From: Crenarchaeota archaeon SCGC AAA471-B05
GTDB taxonomy: Archaea > Thermoproteota > Thermoprotei > Gearchaeales > Gearchaeaceae
Assembly: GCA_000380705.1 (NCBI GenBank)
Contig: AQYM01000019.1
Location: 1 to 7,023, forward strand
Reading direction: 5' to 3'
DNA: 7,023 nucleotides
The position numbers were made by a program, and so were the translations under genes. Below, in pieces: positions 1 through 5,912 of the stretch (its first letter is position 1; every line of letters starts with the position of its first letter). The notes under the pieces are model-generated. The model searched no databases. It had not been told where the DNA came from and saw nothing but the letters and a program-made list of their open reading frames with translations.

Positions 1-1200
1 CCCTTTTTCGCCTAAAATTGAGAAAGCCTTTCCTGCAATGTTAGGTTCTTGGTTTATTTCCTTGCCTATTAATGAAATCGATGCTCTCGAAGGATATAAT
101 TCCACATCGGCAATTTCCTTAAGATCTTTAATCAATTCTGCAACTTCATATTTATTTTCAATGGTTAATGATACATTTACTTCAGAGGTTGATATTAGAT
201 CAACGGGTATTTTGTGAATATTGAAGACTTCAAATATTTTGTATAGATAACCATATGCTAAGAACATTTTAGGACTATGTATATTAATGATATTGATATT
301 TTTCTTGGAAACAATTGCGATAACTTTTCTTTTTCTTTCTACATTAGCAACTATATAGGTTCCTTTATTAGAAGGATTGAAAGAATTCAAAATTCTGATA
401 GGTATATTTTTCCTTTTTGCTGGCAAAATGGTCTTTGGGTGCAATACTTTTGCTCCAAAATATGCTAATTCATAAGCTTCTTCATAAGTTAATGCATCGA
501 TGACTTTTGCATTAGGACAAACTTTAGGATCAGCAGTCATAATTCCATTTACATCTGTCCAAATTTGAACTTCCTCAGCATTGACAGCTGCACCGATTAT
601 TGTAGCTGTATAATCACTACCTCCCCGACCTAGAGTTGTTATTCGACCCTTTGGATCTTTACCTATGAATCCAGTTATTACTGGAACGCAATCCTTTAGA
701 TTTGATAAGTACTTATTGATGTTTTCATAAGATTGTTCTAATACTTCAGCGTTTCCAAAATTAGAATCTGTAATCAATCCTATATCATAAGCATTGAATT
801 GCCTTGCATTTATTCCAACATTATTAAGATATTCAGCTATTATTTTGGACGAAGTTCTTTCACCAAAAGACATTACCAAATCCAAAATCTTCGCATTAAG
901 CTCTTTTAAATAACTTATTCCTTTTAATATAACTTCTAATTCTTTGAATTCTTCTTTTAAAAGATCGAAGTCTAATCCTAACTCTTCCATAACATTAAGA
1001 TATCTGTTAATGAGCCAATCTAGATTCAAATCTCCTTTAAGTGCATTATATGCAAGATTTATTAGATGATCAGTTACACCGTTGAAGGCTGATACTACTA
1101 CAATTGGTTTTCTATGAATATTTTCGCTTACAATTTTAGAGAGATTTCTAATTCTATCTGCATTGCCTACAGAAGTGCCTCCAAATTTCATAACGATCAT
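1..1200 (-). CDS. lysC: Aspartate kinase (aspartokinase), C-terminus cut by the window edge
   Basis: It phosphorylates aspartate with ATP to give aspartyl-4-phosphate, the committed step to lysine and, through homoserine, to threonine and methionine; it is a cytosolic enzyme. The reading frame stays open for 400 codons from ATG at 1200 to the window edge. An N-terminal amino-acid-kinase domain (about residues 1-275) carries KFGGTSVG at 5-12, GERTS at 113-117, TLGRGGSDYTA at 189-199, WTDVNGIMTADP at 214-225 and FGAKVLHP at 248-255. A first ACT domain follows at about 293-350, including STSEVNVSLT, and a second begins near 366. These ACT domains normally bind the feedback inhibitor lysine, so allosteric control is likely. 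Relatives are about 450-470 residues long, so roughly 50-70 are missing off the left edge. The ATG at 1200 fits the family (a few residues before KFGGTS); Met4 is a weaker alternative. It is the last visible gene of dapA-dapB-lysC, one base after dapB. Confidence 0.96.
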   Translation of the reverse strand, partial: MIVMKFGGTSVGNADRIRNLSKIVSENIHRKPIVVVSAFNGVTDHLINLAYNALKGDLNLDWLINRYLNVMEELGLDFDLLKEEFKELEVILKGISYLKELNAKILDLVMSFGERTSSKIIAEYLNNVGINARQFNAYDIGLITDSNFGNAEVLEQSYENINKYLSNLKDCVPVITGFIGKDPKGRITTLGRGGSDYTATIIGAAVNAEEVQIWTDVNGIMTADPKVCPNAKVIDALTYEEAYELAYFGAKVLHPKTILPAKRKNIPIRILNSFNPSNKGTYIVANVERKRKVIAIVSKKNINIINIHSPKMFLAYGYLYKIFEVFNIHKIPVDLISTSEVNVSLTIENKYEVAELIKDLKEIADVELYPSRASISLIGKEINQEPNIAGKAFSILGEKG

Positions 1201-1201
1201 T

Positions 1202-1945
1202 TCAAATCATCTCGTTGAAAACTTCGATAAAGTTATAGAAACCCTTCTTATTCATGATCCATTTAGCAGCTAACAATGCACCAAGAGCGAAACCTTTTCT
1301 GTTTTTCGCTTCATGTCTTAGTTCTATATTATCGAATTCACTATCAAAGCCCACTACATGAAGTCCAAAAACATTACCTGCTCTTATACTAACCACGTGC
1401 AATTCATCAGGCTCTATTTTTCTGTTTATCATCTCAGCTAAAATCTTCTTTTTCCTTTCCATTTTGCTCATTACTATTTTGGCTATTTGAAGAGCTGTCC
1501 CTGAAGGCGAATCTATTTTCTTATTATGATGAATCTCATAAACATAAGCGTCATACCATTTGGCTTTGTTGAACAATTCGGCAGCTTTATTAACTATTGC
1601 AAAGAACAAATTAACGCCTATTGAGAAGTTAGGACTATAGATGAAACCTATCTCGTTTTCTTCAACTATTTTTTTTACAACATTTAGCTTCTCATACCAT
1701 CCCGTTGTACCCATTACGATGTTACACTTTAGTTTAGCAATCTTTTCAACGTTATCTAAAACTGCATCTGCTCTTGAGAAATCCAATGCTACATCTACAT
1801 TCTCTAAAGCTTCATGTGTAATTTTTTTATGAGTTGCTTCAGGATCTGTAGGATCAATAATAGAAACCACCTTTATGTTATTCTCTATAGCTGCCTCATG
1901 AATCGCCCTGCCCATTCTTCCATAACCTACAATCGCGATATTCAT
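1202..1945 (-). CDS. dapB: 4-hydroxy-tetrahydrodipicolinate reductase
   Basis: It reduces the DapA product, 4-hydroxy-tetrahydrodipicolinate, to tetrahydrodipicolinate with NAD(P)H, the second dedicated step of the DAP route to lysine; it is cytosolic. The 247 residues match the usual 240-270. A Rossmann domain opens with GYGRMG at 7-12, and GTTGW lies at 79-83. The catalytic region EIHHNKKIDSPSGTA carries His139 and His140, Lys143 and SGT at 148-150, which correspond to E. coli His159/His160, Lys163 and the substrate-binding SGT loop. The C-terminal FALGALLAAKW (219-229) is also typical. The ATG at 1945 overlaps the dapA stop as ATGA, so translation is probably coupled to dapA; I see no convincing SD. 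The sequence is intact. The cofactor preference (NADH or NADPH) cannot be read with confidence. Confidence 0.97.
   Translation of the reverse strand: MNIAIVGYGRMGRAIHEAAIENNIKVVSIIDPTDPEATHKKITHEALENVDVALDFSRADAVLDNVEKIAKLKCNIVMGTTGWYEKLNVVKKIVEENEIGFIYSPNFSIGVNLFFAIVNKAAELFNKAKWYDAYVYEIHHNKKIDSPSGTALQIAKIVMSKMERKKKILAEMINRKIEPDELHVVSIRAGNVFGLHVVGFDSEFDNIELRHEAKNRKGFALGALLAAKWIMNKKGFYNFIEVFNEMI
1207..1213 (-). promoter_or_regulatory. Probable ribosome-binding site for lysC
   Basis: On the minus strand this reads GAGATGA, one mismatch from the archaeal consensus GAGGTGA, and lies six bases before the ATG at 1200. It sits inside the last codons of dapB. It supports the ATG at 1200 and suggests that lysC is translated from the shared operon mRNA by an SD-type mechanism, unlike the leaderless first genes in this window. 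Confidence 0.5.
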
Positions 1946-2826
1946 TTCAGTTTAAAGTAATCTTCGTATTGAGAAAGAATTTTTTTGAGTCTTTCTAAAT
2001 TATGGGGTTGCATATTACAAAGCGGTAATCTGCATGGACCAACTTTCATACCTACAAGGTTCATCATAGTTTTAATAGGTATGGGATTTGTTTCAATAAA
2101 AGCAGCTTTGAAAAGAGGAAGTAAGCGATAATGTAATTCTTTTGCTCTTTGGAAATCTCCCTTTAATGCAGATTCGACCAGCTCAACTAAAGGTCTTGGA
2201 AGTAAATTGCTGATTACAGATACTACACCTTTGCCTCCTAAAGCCATGATTGGAAGAGTAAGGTTATCATCGCCGCTTAAAACAATCAATCTATTCCCTA
2301 ATGCCTCAATGATATCCATAACTTGTGCTATGTTTCCTGAAGCTTCCTTGACGGCTATGATGTTATCAAACTGAGATAATCTAACTAAGGTCTGTACTTC
2401 AATGTTAACTCCTGTCCTTCCAGGAATATTATAAATAATAATTGGTATATCAACTGATTCACTAATTGCTTTGAAATGTAAATACAAACCTTCTTGAGTA
2501 GGTTTGTTGTAATACGGTGCTACAACAAGCAAGCCATCTGCACCTAGATCTTGGGCTTCTTTTGATAGACGAATGGCTTCCTCTGTTGAATATGTACCGG
2601 TTCCTACTATCACTGGCACCTTATTATTAGCTTCATCAATTACTGTTTTTATTATCAATTTCCTTTCCTCTTCTCGAATTGTAGGAGATTCTCCTGTAGT
2701 TCCTAAAGGAACCAACCCATGAATTCCATTTTCTATTTGGAACCTTACATTTTCTCTTAGAACCTCTAAATCGAGAGTAAGGTCTTGCCTAAAAGGCGTT
2801 ACTAAGGCTGTTAATACGCCAATCAT
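1942..2826 (-). CDS. dapA: 4-hydroxy-tetrahydrodipicolinate synthase
   Basis: It condenses pyruvate with aspartate-4-semialdehyde, the entry to the DAP branch of lysine synthesis, as a class I Schiff-base (beta/alpha)8 aldolase in the cytosol. From ATG at 2826 it has 294 residues, the normal family length. Lys160 (in AVKEASG) is the Schiff-base lysine. Tyr132 (IIIYNIPGRTG), Thr43/Thr44 (LGTTGES) and Tyr106 (APYYNKPTQEG) form the proton-relay set, and Arg137 binds the aspartate-semialdehyde carboxylate. Each number is exactly one below its E. coli counterpart. That offset is the main reason I prefer ATG 2826 over an in-frame TTG at 2844, which would add six residues. The Arg makes a true DapA more likely than a KDG aldolase or N-acetylneuraminate lyase, as does the adjacent dapB. 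It is the first gene of the operon, behind the TATA box at 2869-2876. A lysine-inhibition site cannot be judged from sequence alone. Confidence 0.96.
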   Translation of the reverse strand: MIGVLTALVTPFRQDLTLDLEVLRENVRFQIENGIHGLVPLGTTGESPTIREEERKLIIKTVIDEANNKVPVIVGTGTYSTEEAIRLSKEAQDLGADGLLVVAPYYNKPTQEGLYLHFKAISESVDIPIIIYNIPGRTGVNIEVQTLVRLSQFDNIIAVKEASGNIAQVMDIIEALGNRLIVLSGDDNLTLPIMALGGKGVVSVISNLLPRPLVELVESALKGDFQRAKELHYRLLPLFKAAFIETNPIPIKTMMNLVGMKVGPCRLPLCNMQPHNLERLKKILSQYEDYFKLK

Positions 2827-2868
2827 TCTACTATTTCTACCCAATTTGAAATATGATTAATTTTTAAG

Positions 2869-2876
2869 TATTTAAA
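2869..2876 (-). promoter_or_regulatory. Archaeal TATA-type promoter of the dapA-dapB-lysC operon
   Basis: On the minus strand the box reads TTTAAATA, preceded by a purine-rich BRE-like AAAGA. Its centre lies about 46 bases before the dapA ATG at 2826, so the predicted transcription start (25-27 bases downstream) is near 2846. That would give a leader of about 20 bases without a clear SD. The same geometry would place the alternative TTG at 2844 almost at the transcript end, so a leaderless TTG start is not excluded. No lysine riboswitch or T-box is visible in the short leader. Confidence 0.6.
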
Positions 2877-2973
2877 TCTTTTGGTTTCTTTTTGAATTAA
2901 GTCCCTTTAATATATGAAATACTATGGCGAATATTCCGATCATAAAAATTAAGAATTCTATTTTAGTTGTCAA
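2872..2973 (-). CDS. Possible 33-residue single-pass membrane peptide
   Basis: This short frame starts at TTG 2973 (TAG lies three codons upstream) and ends with TAA at 2872. Residues 5-24 form one continuous hydrophobic segment (from IEFLIFMIG to FHILKG), followed by a positively charged tail containing KRNQK. That is the pattern of a one-pass membrane peptide with its C-terminus inside. A TTTAAAAA box on the minus strand at 3010-3017 would start transcription about 14 bases before the TTG. The frame ends inside the dapA TATA box, so if real it lies immediately upstream of the operon. I do not recognise it. Chance is a serious alternative in A/T-rich DNA, where random frames tend to be hydrophobic. 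Confidence 0.22.
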   Translation of the reverse strand: MTTKIEFLIFMIGIFAIVFHILKGLNSKRNQKI

Positions 2974-3090
2974 TGAGTACTATAACTACAGTCAAATATT
3001 ATTTCTAAATTTTTAAATCAATTAAAATTTTAGAAGAAAAGAATAAATATATATATATAATAGAACAATTATTCTAATATTGAATTCGAA

Positions 3091-3097
3091 TTTATAT
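3091..3097 (+). promoter_or_regulatory. TATA-like box in front of the degraded plus-strand gene
   Basis: TTTATAT lies 27 bases upstream of a perfect GAGGTGA at 3121-3127 and 30 bases upstream of the GTG at 3124. Either a leaderless GTG start or an SD-led TTG start at 3134 could be intended. Both frames close within 20 codons, so the promoter now seems to serve a decayed gene. Confidence 0.35.
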
Positions 3098-3120
3098 ATT
3101 GATAGATAGATGGACCTGTT

Positions 3121-3556
3121 GAGGTGAAAATACTTGTTAAAAGATATGGTTATGGAACATCTTCAGGATGAAAAATTAGTGATTTCAAAATAATTGTAAG
3201 AGAGAAATTTTCTGATCATTTGATAAATAAGATCAAATAAGTCGAGAAATGGAAGAGAAATTAAAGGAAAGCTGTATAAAAACGATTAAAATGCCAGATA
3301 AAGGGACATGAGTATACTTTAAGCTGTTCTGTTTGTAAATTACTTGAAAGGACTATGCAATAATATTGGGTGCGGCTCCTTTATCAAGAATGAAATTGTT
3401 TATAGATTGATCCCATCCGGTTATTTAAAACAAATATTAAAAGGATTAAGCGATTTAGACTTACAACAAAAGATAATCGAGCATGGAATAAATGGTGTAA
3501 AGCATATGCTTGGTAGAGGCTTTGTATTCATCTATAATATTTACTTGTTCAGTTGA
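3121..3556 (+). pseudogene. Degraded protein-coding gene, function unknown
   Basis: No single frame is open, but protein-like segments follow one another across all three plus frames. They are: KILVKRYGYGTSSG then stop, and SDFKIIVREKFSDHLINKIK then stop (frame of GTG 3124); MEEKLKESCIKTIKMPDKG (from ATG 3249); GHEYTLSCSVCKLLER (frame of 3307); and a 70-codon frame from TTG 3344 containing LCNNIGCGSF and IVYRLIPSGYLKQI. Joined, they read like one protein of about 130 residues. It would have a Cys-rich centre (CSVC, then CNNIGC) that suggests a zinc-binding module, and a helical C-terminus. At least three frame changes and two stops would be needed, so it is dead if it was a gene. The 3' end runs into the convergent broken gene. 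I cannot name a family. The 3344-3556 frame alone could be a tiny real protein, but its TTG start has no SD or TATA box at the right distance. Confidence 0.3.
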
Positions 3557-3774
3557 TGTAGTAACCTTATTGGTAAGTTCTAGTAATTCTTTTGCAACGT
3601 TAAAAGCTTCATGATAACGTGCGAGTCCAGGTAAGGCAGTTATTTTTTGGAATGAATTAAAAAGTTTTCTGAAAAATCTTTAACATTCTTAATTTCTTCA
3701 ATCAATCTTAATGCCTCTTGAAAATATTCTTTGTTTACTAAATCTTGAATCTTTTGAACCTCTGAAATATCCAC
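3461..3774 (-). pseudogene. Small helical protein gene broken by two frameshifts, function unknown
   Basis: GTG at 3774 opens a 38-codon frame (VDISEVQKIQDLVNKEYF and onward, ending ENF) that stops at TAA 3658-3660. The sense continues in a second frame with SFQKITALPGLARYHEAF. It then passes to a third frame with NVAKELLELTNKVTTSTEQ and a tail ending at TAA 3461-3463. The shifts fall near 3658-3668 (next to a T4/A4 run) and near 3598-3604 (an AAA/TTT run). Restored, it would be about 104 residues, mostly amphipathic helix, with no signal peptide or catalytic motif I can see. The GTG start has a TATA-like box 24-25 bases upstream, as the intact genes here do. Real decay or homopolymer assembly errors are both possible. 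I do not recognise the family; a TPR- or HEPN-like helical protein is only a guess. Confidence 0.42.
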
Positions 3775-3794
3775 AACTTAGCAACTCCATATAA

Positions 3795-3802
3795 TAATTT
3801 AA
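3795..3802 (-). promoter_or_regulatory. TATA-like box for the frameshifted minus-strand gene
   Basis: On the minus strand this reads TTAAATTA, centred 24-25 bases before the GTG at 3774. That spacing would produce a leaderless transcript, as at the copper-d1 and dioxygenase genes. A GGAG ten bases before the GTG is the alternative signal. Confidence 0.35.
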
Positions 3803-4094
3803 CGATTTTGCCAGAAAGCTAAAGAAACTTTAACATCCTTTTAGTTCTACTCCTTGTATTTTGATTTATCTAAATCTTTATCTAGCTTTATTTACTCCTA
3901 AAGGAATTCGTTTTACACTTTTAATAACAAACAACTCTTAGTTAAATAAAGTATTTCTTATACTTCAATCATTAGAAGAGGTTTCAAGGAATTATAGATT
4001 CACAACATTAATAGATATTTTTATTACATTTTAAACTGAATTATATAAATATATATTTAATTATAAAAAATAATATAAAATTATATGATTATAT
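3803..4094. other. A/T-rich intergenic stretch with no supported gene
   Basis: Between the broken minus-strand gene and the copper-d1 promoter I find no frame with convincing protein character. On the minus strand near 3807-3880 there are scraps such as DVKVSLAFWQNR between stops, possibly more decayed coding sequence. From about 4015 to 4094 the DNA is almost pure A/T with short TATA-like palindromes. This is consistent with easily melted upstream promoter DNA but not diagnostic of an origin. No tRNA-like cloverleaf was seen. Confidence 0.5.
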
Positions 4095-4116
4095 TTGTTA
4101 AAAAATTTTTGGACAA
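4095..4116. promoter_or_regulatory. Candidate operator: 22-bp dyad upstream of the copper-d1 promoter
   Basis: TTGT (4095-4098) and ACAA (4113-4116) are mirrored about the same centre (4105.5) as the self-complementary core AAAAATTTTT (4101-4110). In total 18 of 22 positions obey the symmetry. The dyad ends 13 bases before the TATA box at 4130-4136, just upstream of the BRE position, where archaeal activators often bind. The protein that might bind it is unknown. A chance A/T palindrome is possible, although the TTGT/ACAA ends are not trivial. Confidence 0.35.
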
Positions 4117-4129
4117 GTCAAAATAAACA

Positions 4130-4136
4130 TTTAAAT
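4130..4136 (+). promoter_or_regulatory. TATA-type promoter of the copper-d1 gene, probably leaderless
   Basis: TTTAAAT is centred 27 bases upstream of the ATG at 4160, with an A-rich BRE-like stretch (AAATAAAC) before it. The predicted transcription start coincides with the start codon, and no SD precedes the ATG. A near copy of the box segment (ATTTAAATGATT at 4129-4140, ATTTAATGATT at 4141-4151) repeats directly downstream and could be a duplicated element or low-complexity coincidence. Confidence 0.6.
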
Positions 4137-4159
4137 GATTATTTAATGATTAAAGAAAT

Positions 4160-5887
4160 ATGAAACTTACAAGAAAAATAATTAAAGGTATTACTGTTAC
4201 TAGCATTGCAACTGGTATTACAGGATTTATATTAGGAATACTTATTGGGTATTATGTTTTTATTTCTCCTCCACCAACAGAAGCAATTCCTACAAAAGAG
4301 ATAAATATGAAAGTTTTTCAGTTCGGTTTTGAACCTTCAATAATTAATGTTACAGAAGGAACGAAAGTAATTATTCATATAACGGAAGTTACATCAGACT
4401 TAGAACCAGGATTTCTTGCTCATACCTTCACTATAGGACCTCCTTATAACATTAACGTTATACTTGAAGTCGGGAAAAAATATACTATTGAGTTTATCGC
4501 AACTTATGTAGGAGAATTTATATTCGAATGTGCTATATACTGTGGTTCTGGGCATGCCGCAATGAAAGGAAAACTGATAGTTAATCCAAAAGTAGCTGGT
4601 AAAACAGTGAGAGCAGAAGATTATTTAGATATAAAATTCGTTAACAGTACGCTTAAAGTTTATGTTGAAGAAAAGAATCTTCCAAATGAACCTAAAAACT
4701 GGAAGATCGAAGATTATCCATATTTGGCAGCTATTATTCAACGTGAATATCCTAAAGGCGCAATAAAAATAATAAATCTAAAAACCTTAGAAGATTTGGG
4801 CAATATTATTGGTGTTGGAGATAAAGTGCATGTCGTTGAATTGCATCCTAACAAAAGATGGATGTATTCGATTTCTAGAGATGGCTTAGTATCAAAAATA
4901 GATTTGTATTCGTTACAAATAGTTAGGCAAATAAGAATCGGTGTTGATTCAAGAGGATTAGCATTATCATATGATGGAAAATATTTGTTAGCTGGAAACT
5001 ATGAACCTTCTTCAGCTTTAATACTCGATGCAGAAACCTTGGTTCCGTTGAAGGTAATTCTAGCATACGGCATTGATTATGACGGAAATTCTATAAAATC
5101 AAGAGTAGCAAACGTGTATGGTATTAATAAGTATAAACTATTCGCTATAAACTTGAAAGAAGTAGGAGAAACTTGGTTTATTGAACAAAAACCACCATTT
5201 AAAATAGTTAAAACATTCAAAACTGGAAGGATTTTGCATGAAATTAATGCTTTAAGTGAGGATGAAAGATATATCGCAGTAACTTCACAAGTAGATAATA
5301 CTTATACAATAATTGATGTTGAAAAAATGGAAATATTCAAAATAATAAAAACTCCTAAAATACCGCATCCCGGTCAAGGAACACCTGATTTTAAATATGG
5401 ATTATGGTATGCAAATTCAATAGGTGCTGCTAATATTACCGTAGTAAATATCCATACTTTGGAATTGGTAGGTTATATATGGCCTGCAGGGATAGATGTA
5501 AATGCAGGTGGAGGTCTGTTTTCTTCACCAATTCCAATCGGCAATCCTGATGTAAAGTACATTTGGTTTGATATAGTTTTTGGTAAACATAATGGTACCT
5601 TATTCATAGTAGATAGAGAAATGGTAGCTAAAGGTAAATTAGGTTCAGAACCTGTTGTTAAAGTAATTACATGGAAGGATTTAGGTTTAGATAAAGCTGG
5701 AAAAATAGTTCATCCTGAATATAGTTATGATGGCAAGTATATTATAGTTTCAGCATGGGATCATAATAAAATAATAATTTTAGATGCAACCGTTTTACCA
5801 GAAATCAAAGTAGTAAAAGTTATAGATGCTACGACACCTACAGGGATATTTCCATTTTGGAGAGCACTTATAGAATATCTCGGATAA
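4160..5887 (+). CDS. Membrane-anchored CuA cupredoxin-cytochrome d1 fusion, probable nitrite reductase
   Basis: Predicted role: reduction of nitrite to nitric oxide (NirS-like enzymes also reduce O2) on the outer face of the membrane, with electrons passing from copper to heme d1. Residues 1-10 are basic and about 11-35 form a membrane segment, giving a signal anchor with the rest outside. Residues 45-142 are a cupredoxin domain with His88 (AHTF) and Cys124, Cys128, His132 and Met135 in a C-x3-C-x3-H-x2-M array. This is the binuclear CuA pattern of oxidase subunit II and nitrous oxide reductase, not a one-Cys type 1 site. From about 185 to 575 runs a cytochrome d1 eight-bladed propeller. By my alignment to remembered Pseudomonas NirS, His224 matches the d1 iron ligand His182, His360 (LHE) and His403 (PHPG) match catalytic His327 and His369, and Arg195 and Arg240 match Arg156 and Arg198. 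GGGLF, HPEY and TPTG are also kept. No CXXCH exists, so it is neither NirS nor NirN by architecture. It appears to be a single-gene transcription unit; no d1-heme synthesis gene is in the window. The exact substrate is inferred. Confidence 0.9.
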   Translation: MKLTRKIIKGITVTSIATGITGFILGILIGYYVFISPPPTEAIPTKEINMKVFQFGFEPSIINVTEGTKVIIHITEVTSDLEPGFLAHTFTIGPPYNINVILEVGKKYTIEFIATYVGEFIFECAIYCGSGHAAMKGKLIVNPKVAGKTVRAEDYLDIKFVNSTLKVYVEEKNLPNEPKNWKIEDYPYLAAIIQREYPKGAIKIINLKTLEDLGNIIGVGDKVHVVELHPNKRWMYSISRDGLVSKIDLYSLQIVRQIRIGVDSRGLALSYDGKYLLAGNYEPSSALILDAETLVPLKVILAYGIDYDGNSIKSRVANVYGINKYKLFAINLKEVGETWFIEQKPPFKIVKTFKTGRILHEINALSEDERYIAVTSQVDNTYTIIDVEKMEIFKIIKTPKIPHPGQGTPDFKYGLWYANSIGAANITVVNIHTLELVGYIWPAGIDVNAGGGLFSSPIPIGNPDVKYIWFDIVFGKHNGTLFIVDREMVAKGKLGSEPVVKVITWKDLGLDKAGKIVHPEYSYDGKYIIVSAWDHNKIIILDATVLPEIKVVKVIDATTPTGIFPFWRALIEYLG

Positions 5888-5889
5888 TT

Positions 5890-5912
5890 TATTTTTTAAA
5901 TTAAATTTTTTT
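5890..5912 (+). terminator. T-tract transcription terminator after the copper-d1 gene
   Basis: Three bases after the stop codon come a run of six T (5892-5897) and a run of seven T (5906-5912) on the coding strand. Archaeal RNA polymerase terminates on such oligo-T tracts without needing a hairpin. The following gene has its own promoter, which fits the two being separate units. Confidence 0.5.

Noticed and set aside
277..468. 63-codon plus-strand frame
   Set aside because: It lies wholly antisense to the conserved aspartokinase ACT region and has no family features.
1641..1832. 63-codon plus-strand frame
   Set aside because: It is antisense to dapB; its Ser/Phe-rich low-complexity translation is a shadow of A-rich dapB codons.
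4015..4094. Nearly pure A/T tract as a replication origin
   Set aside because: No origin recognition boxes, no cdc6/orc gene nearby, and an A/T-rich promoter approach explains it.
4086..4127. 13-codon frame (MIIFVKKFLDKSK) before the copper-d1 gene, possible leader peptide
   Set aside because: Too short, no start signals, ends before the TATA box so it cannot be on the leaderless mRNA, and it overlaps the dyad.
5120..5140. Loss of the NirS HEHPEF segment (here NKYKLF) as evidence of a dead nitrite reductase
   Set aside because: Counting residues from His182 in Pseudomonas NirS places catalytic His327 and His369 in the LHDG and PHPG segments, both of whose histidines are conserved here.
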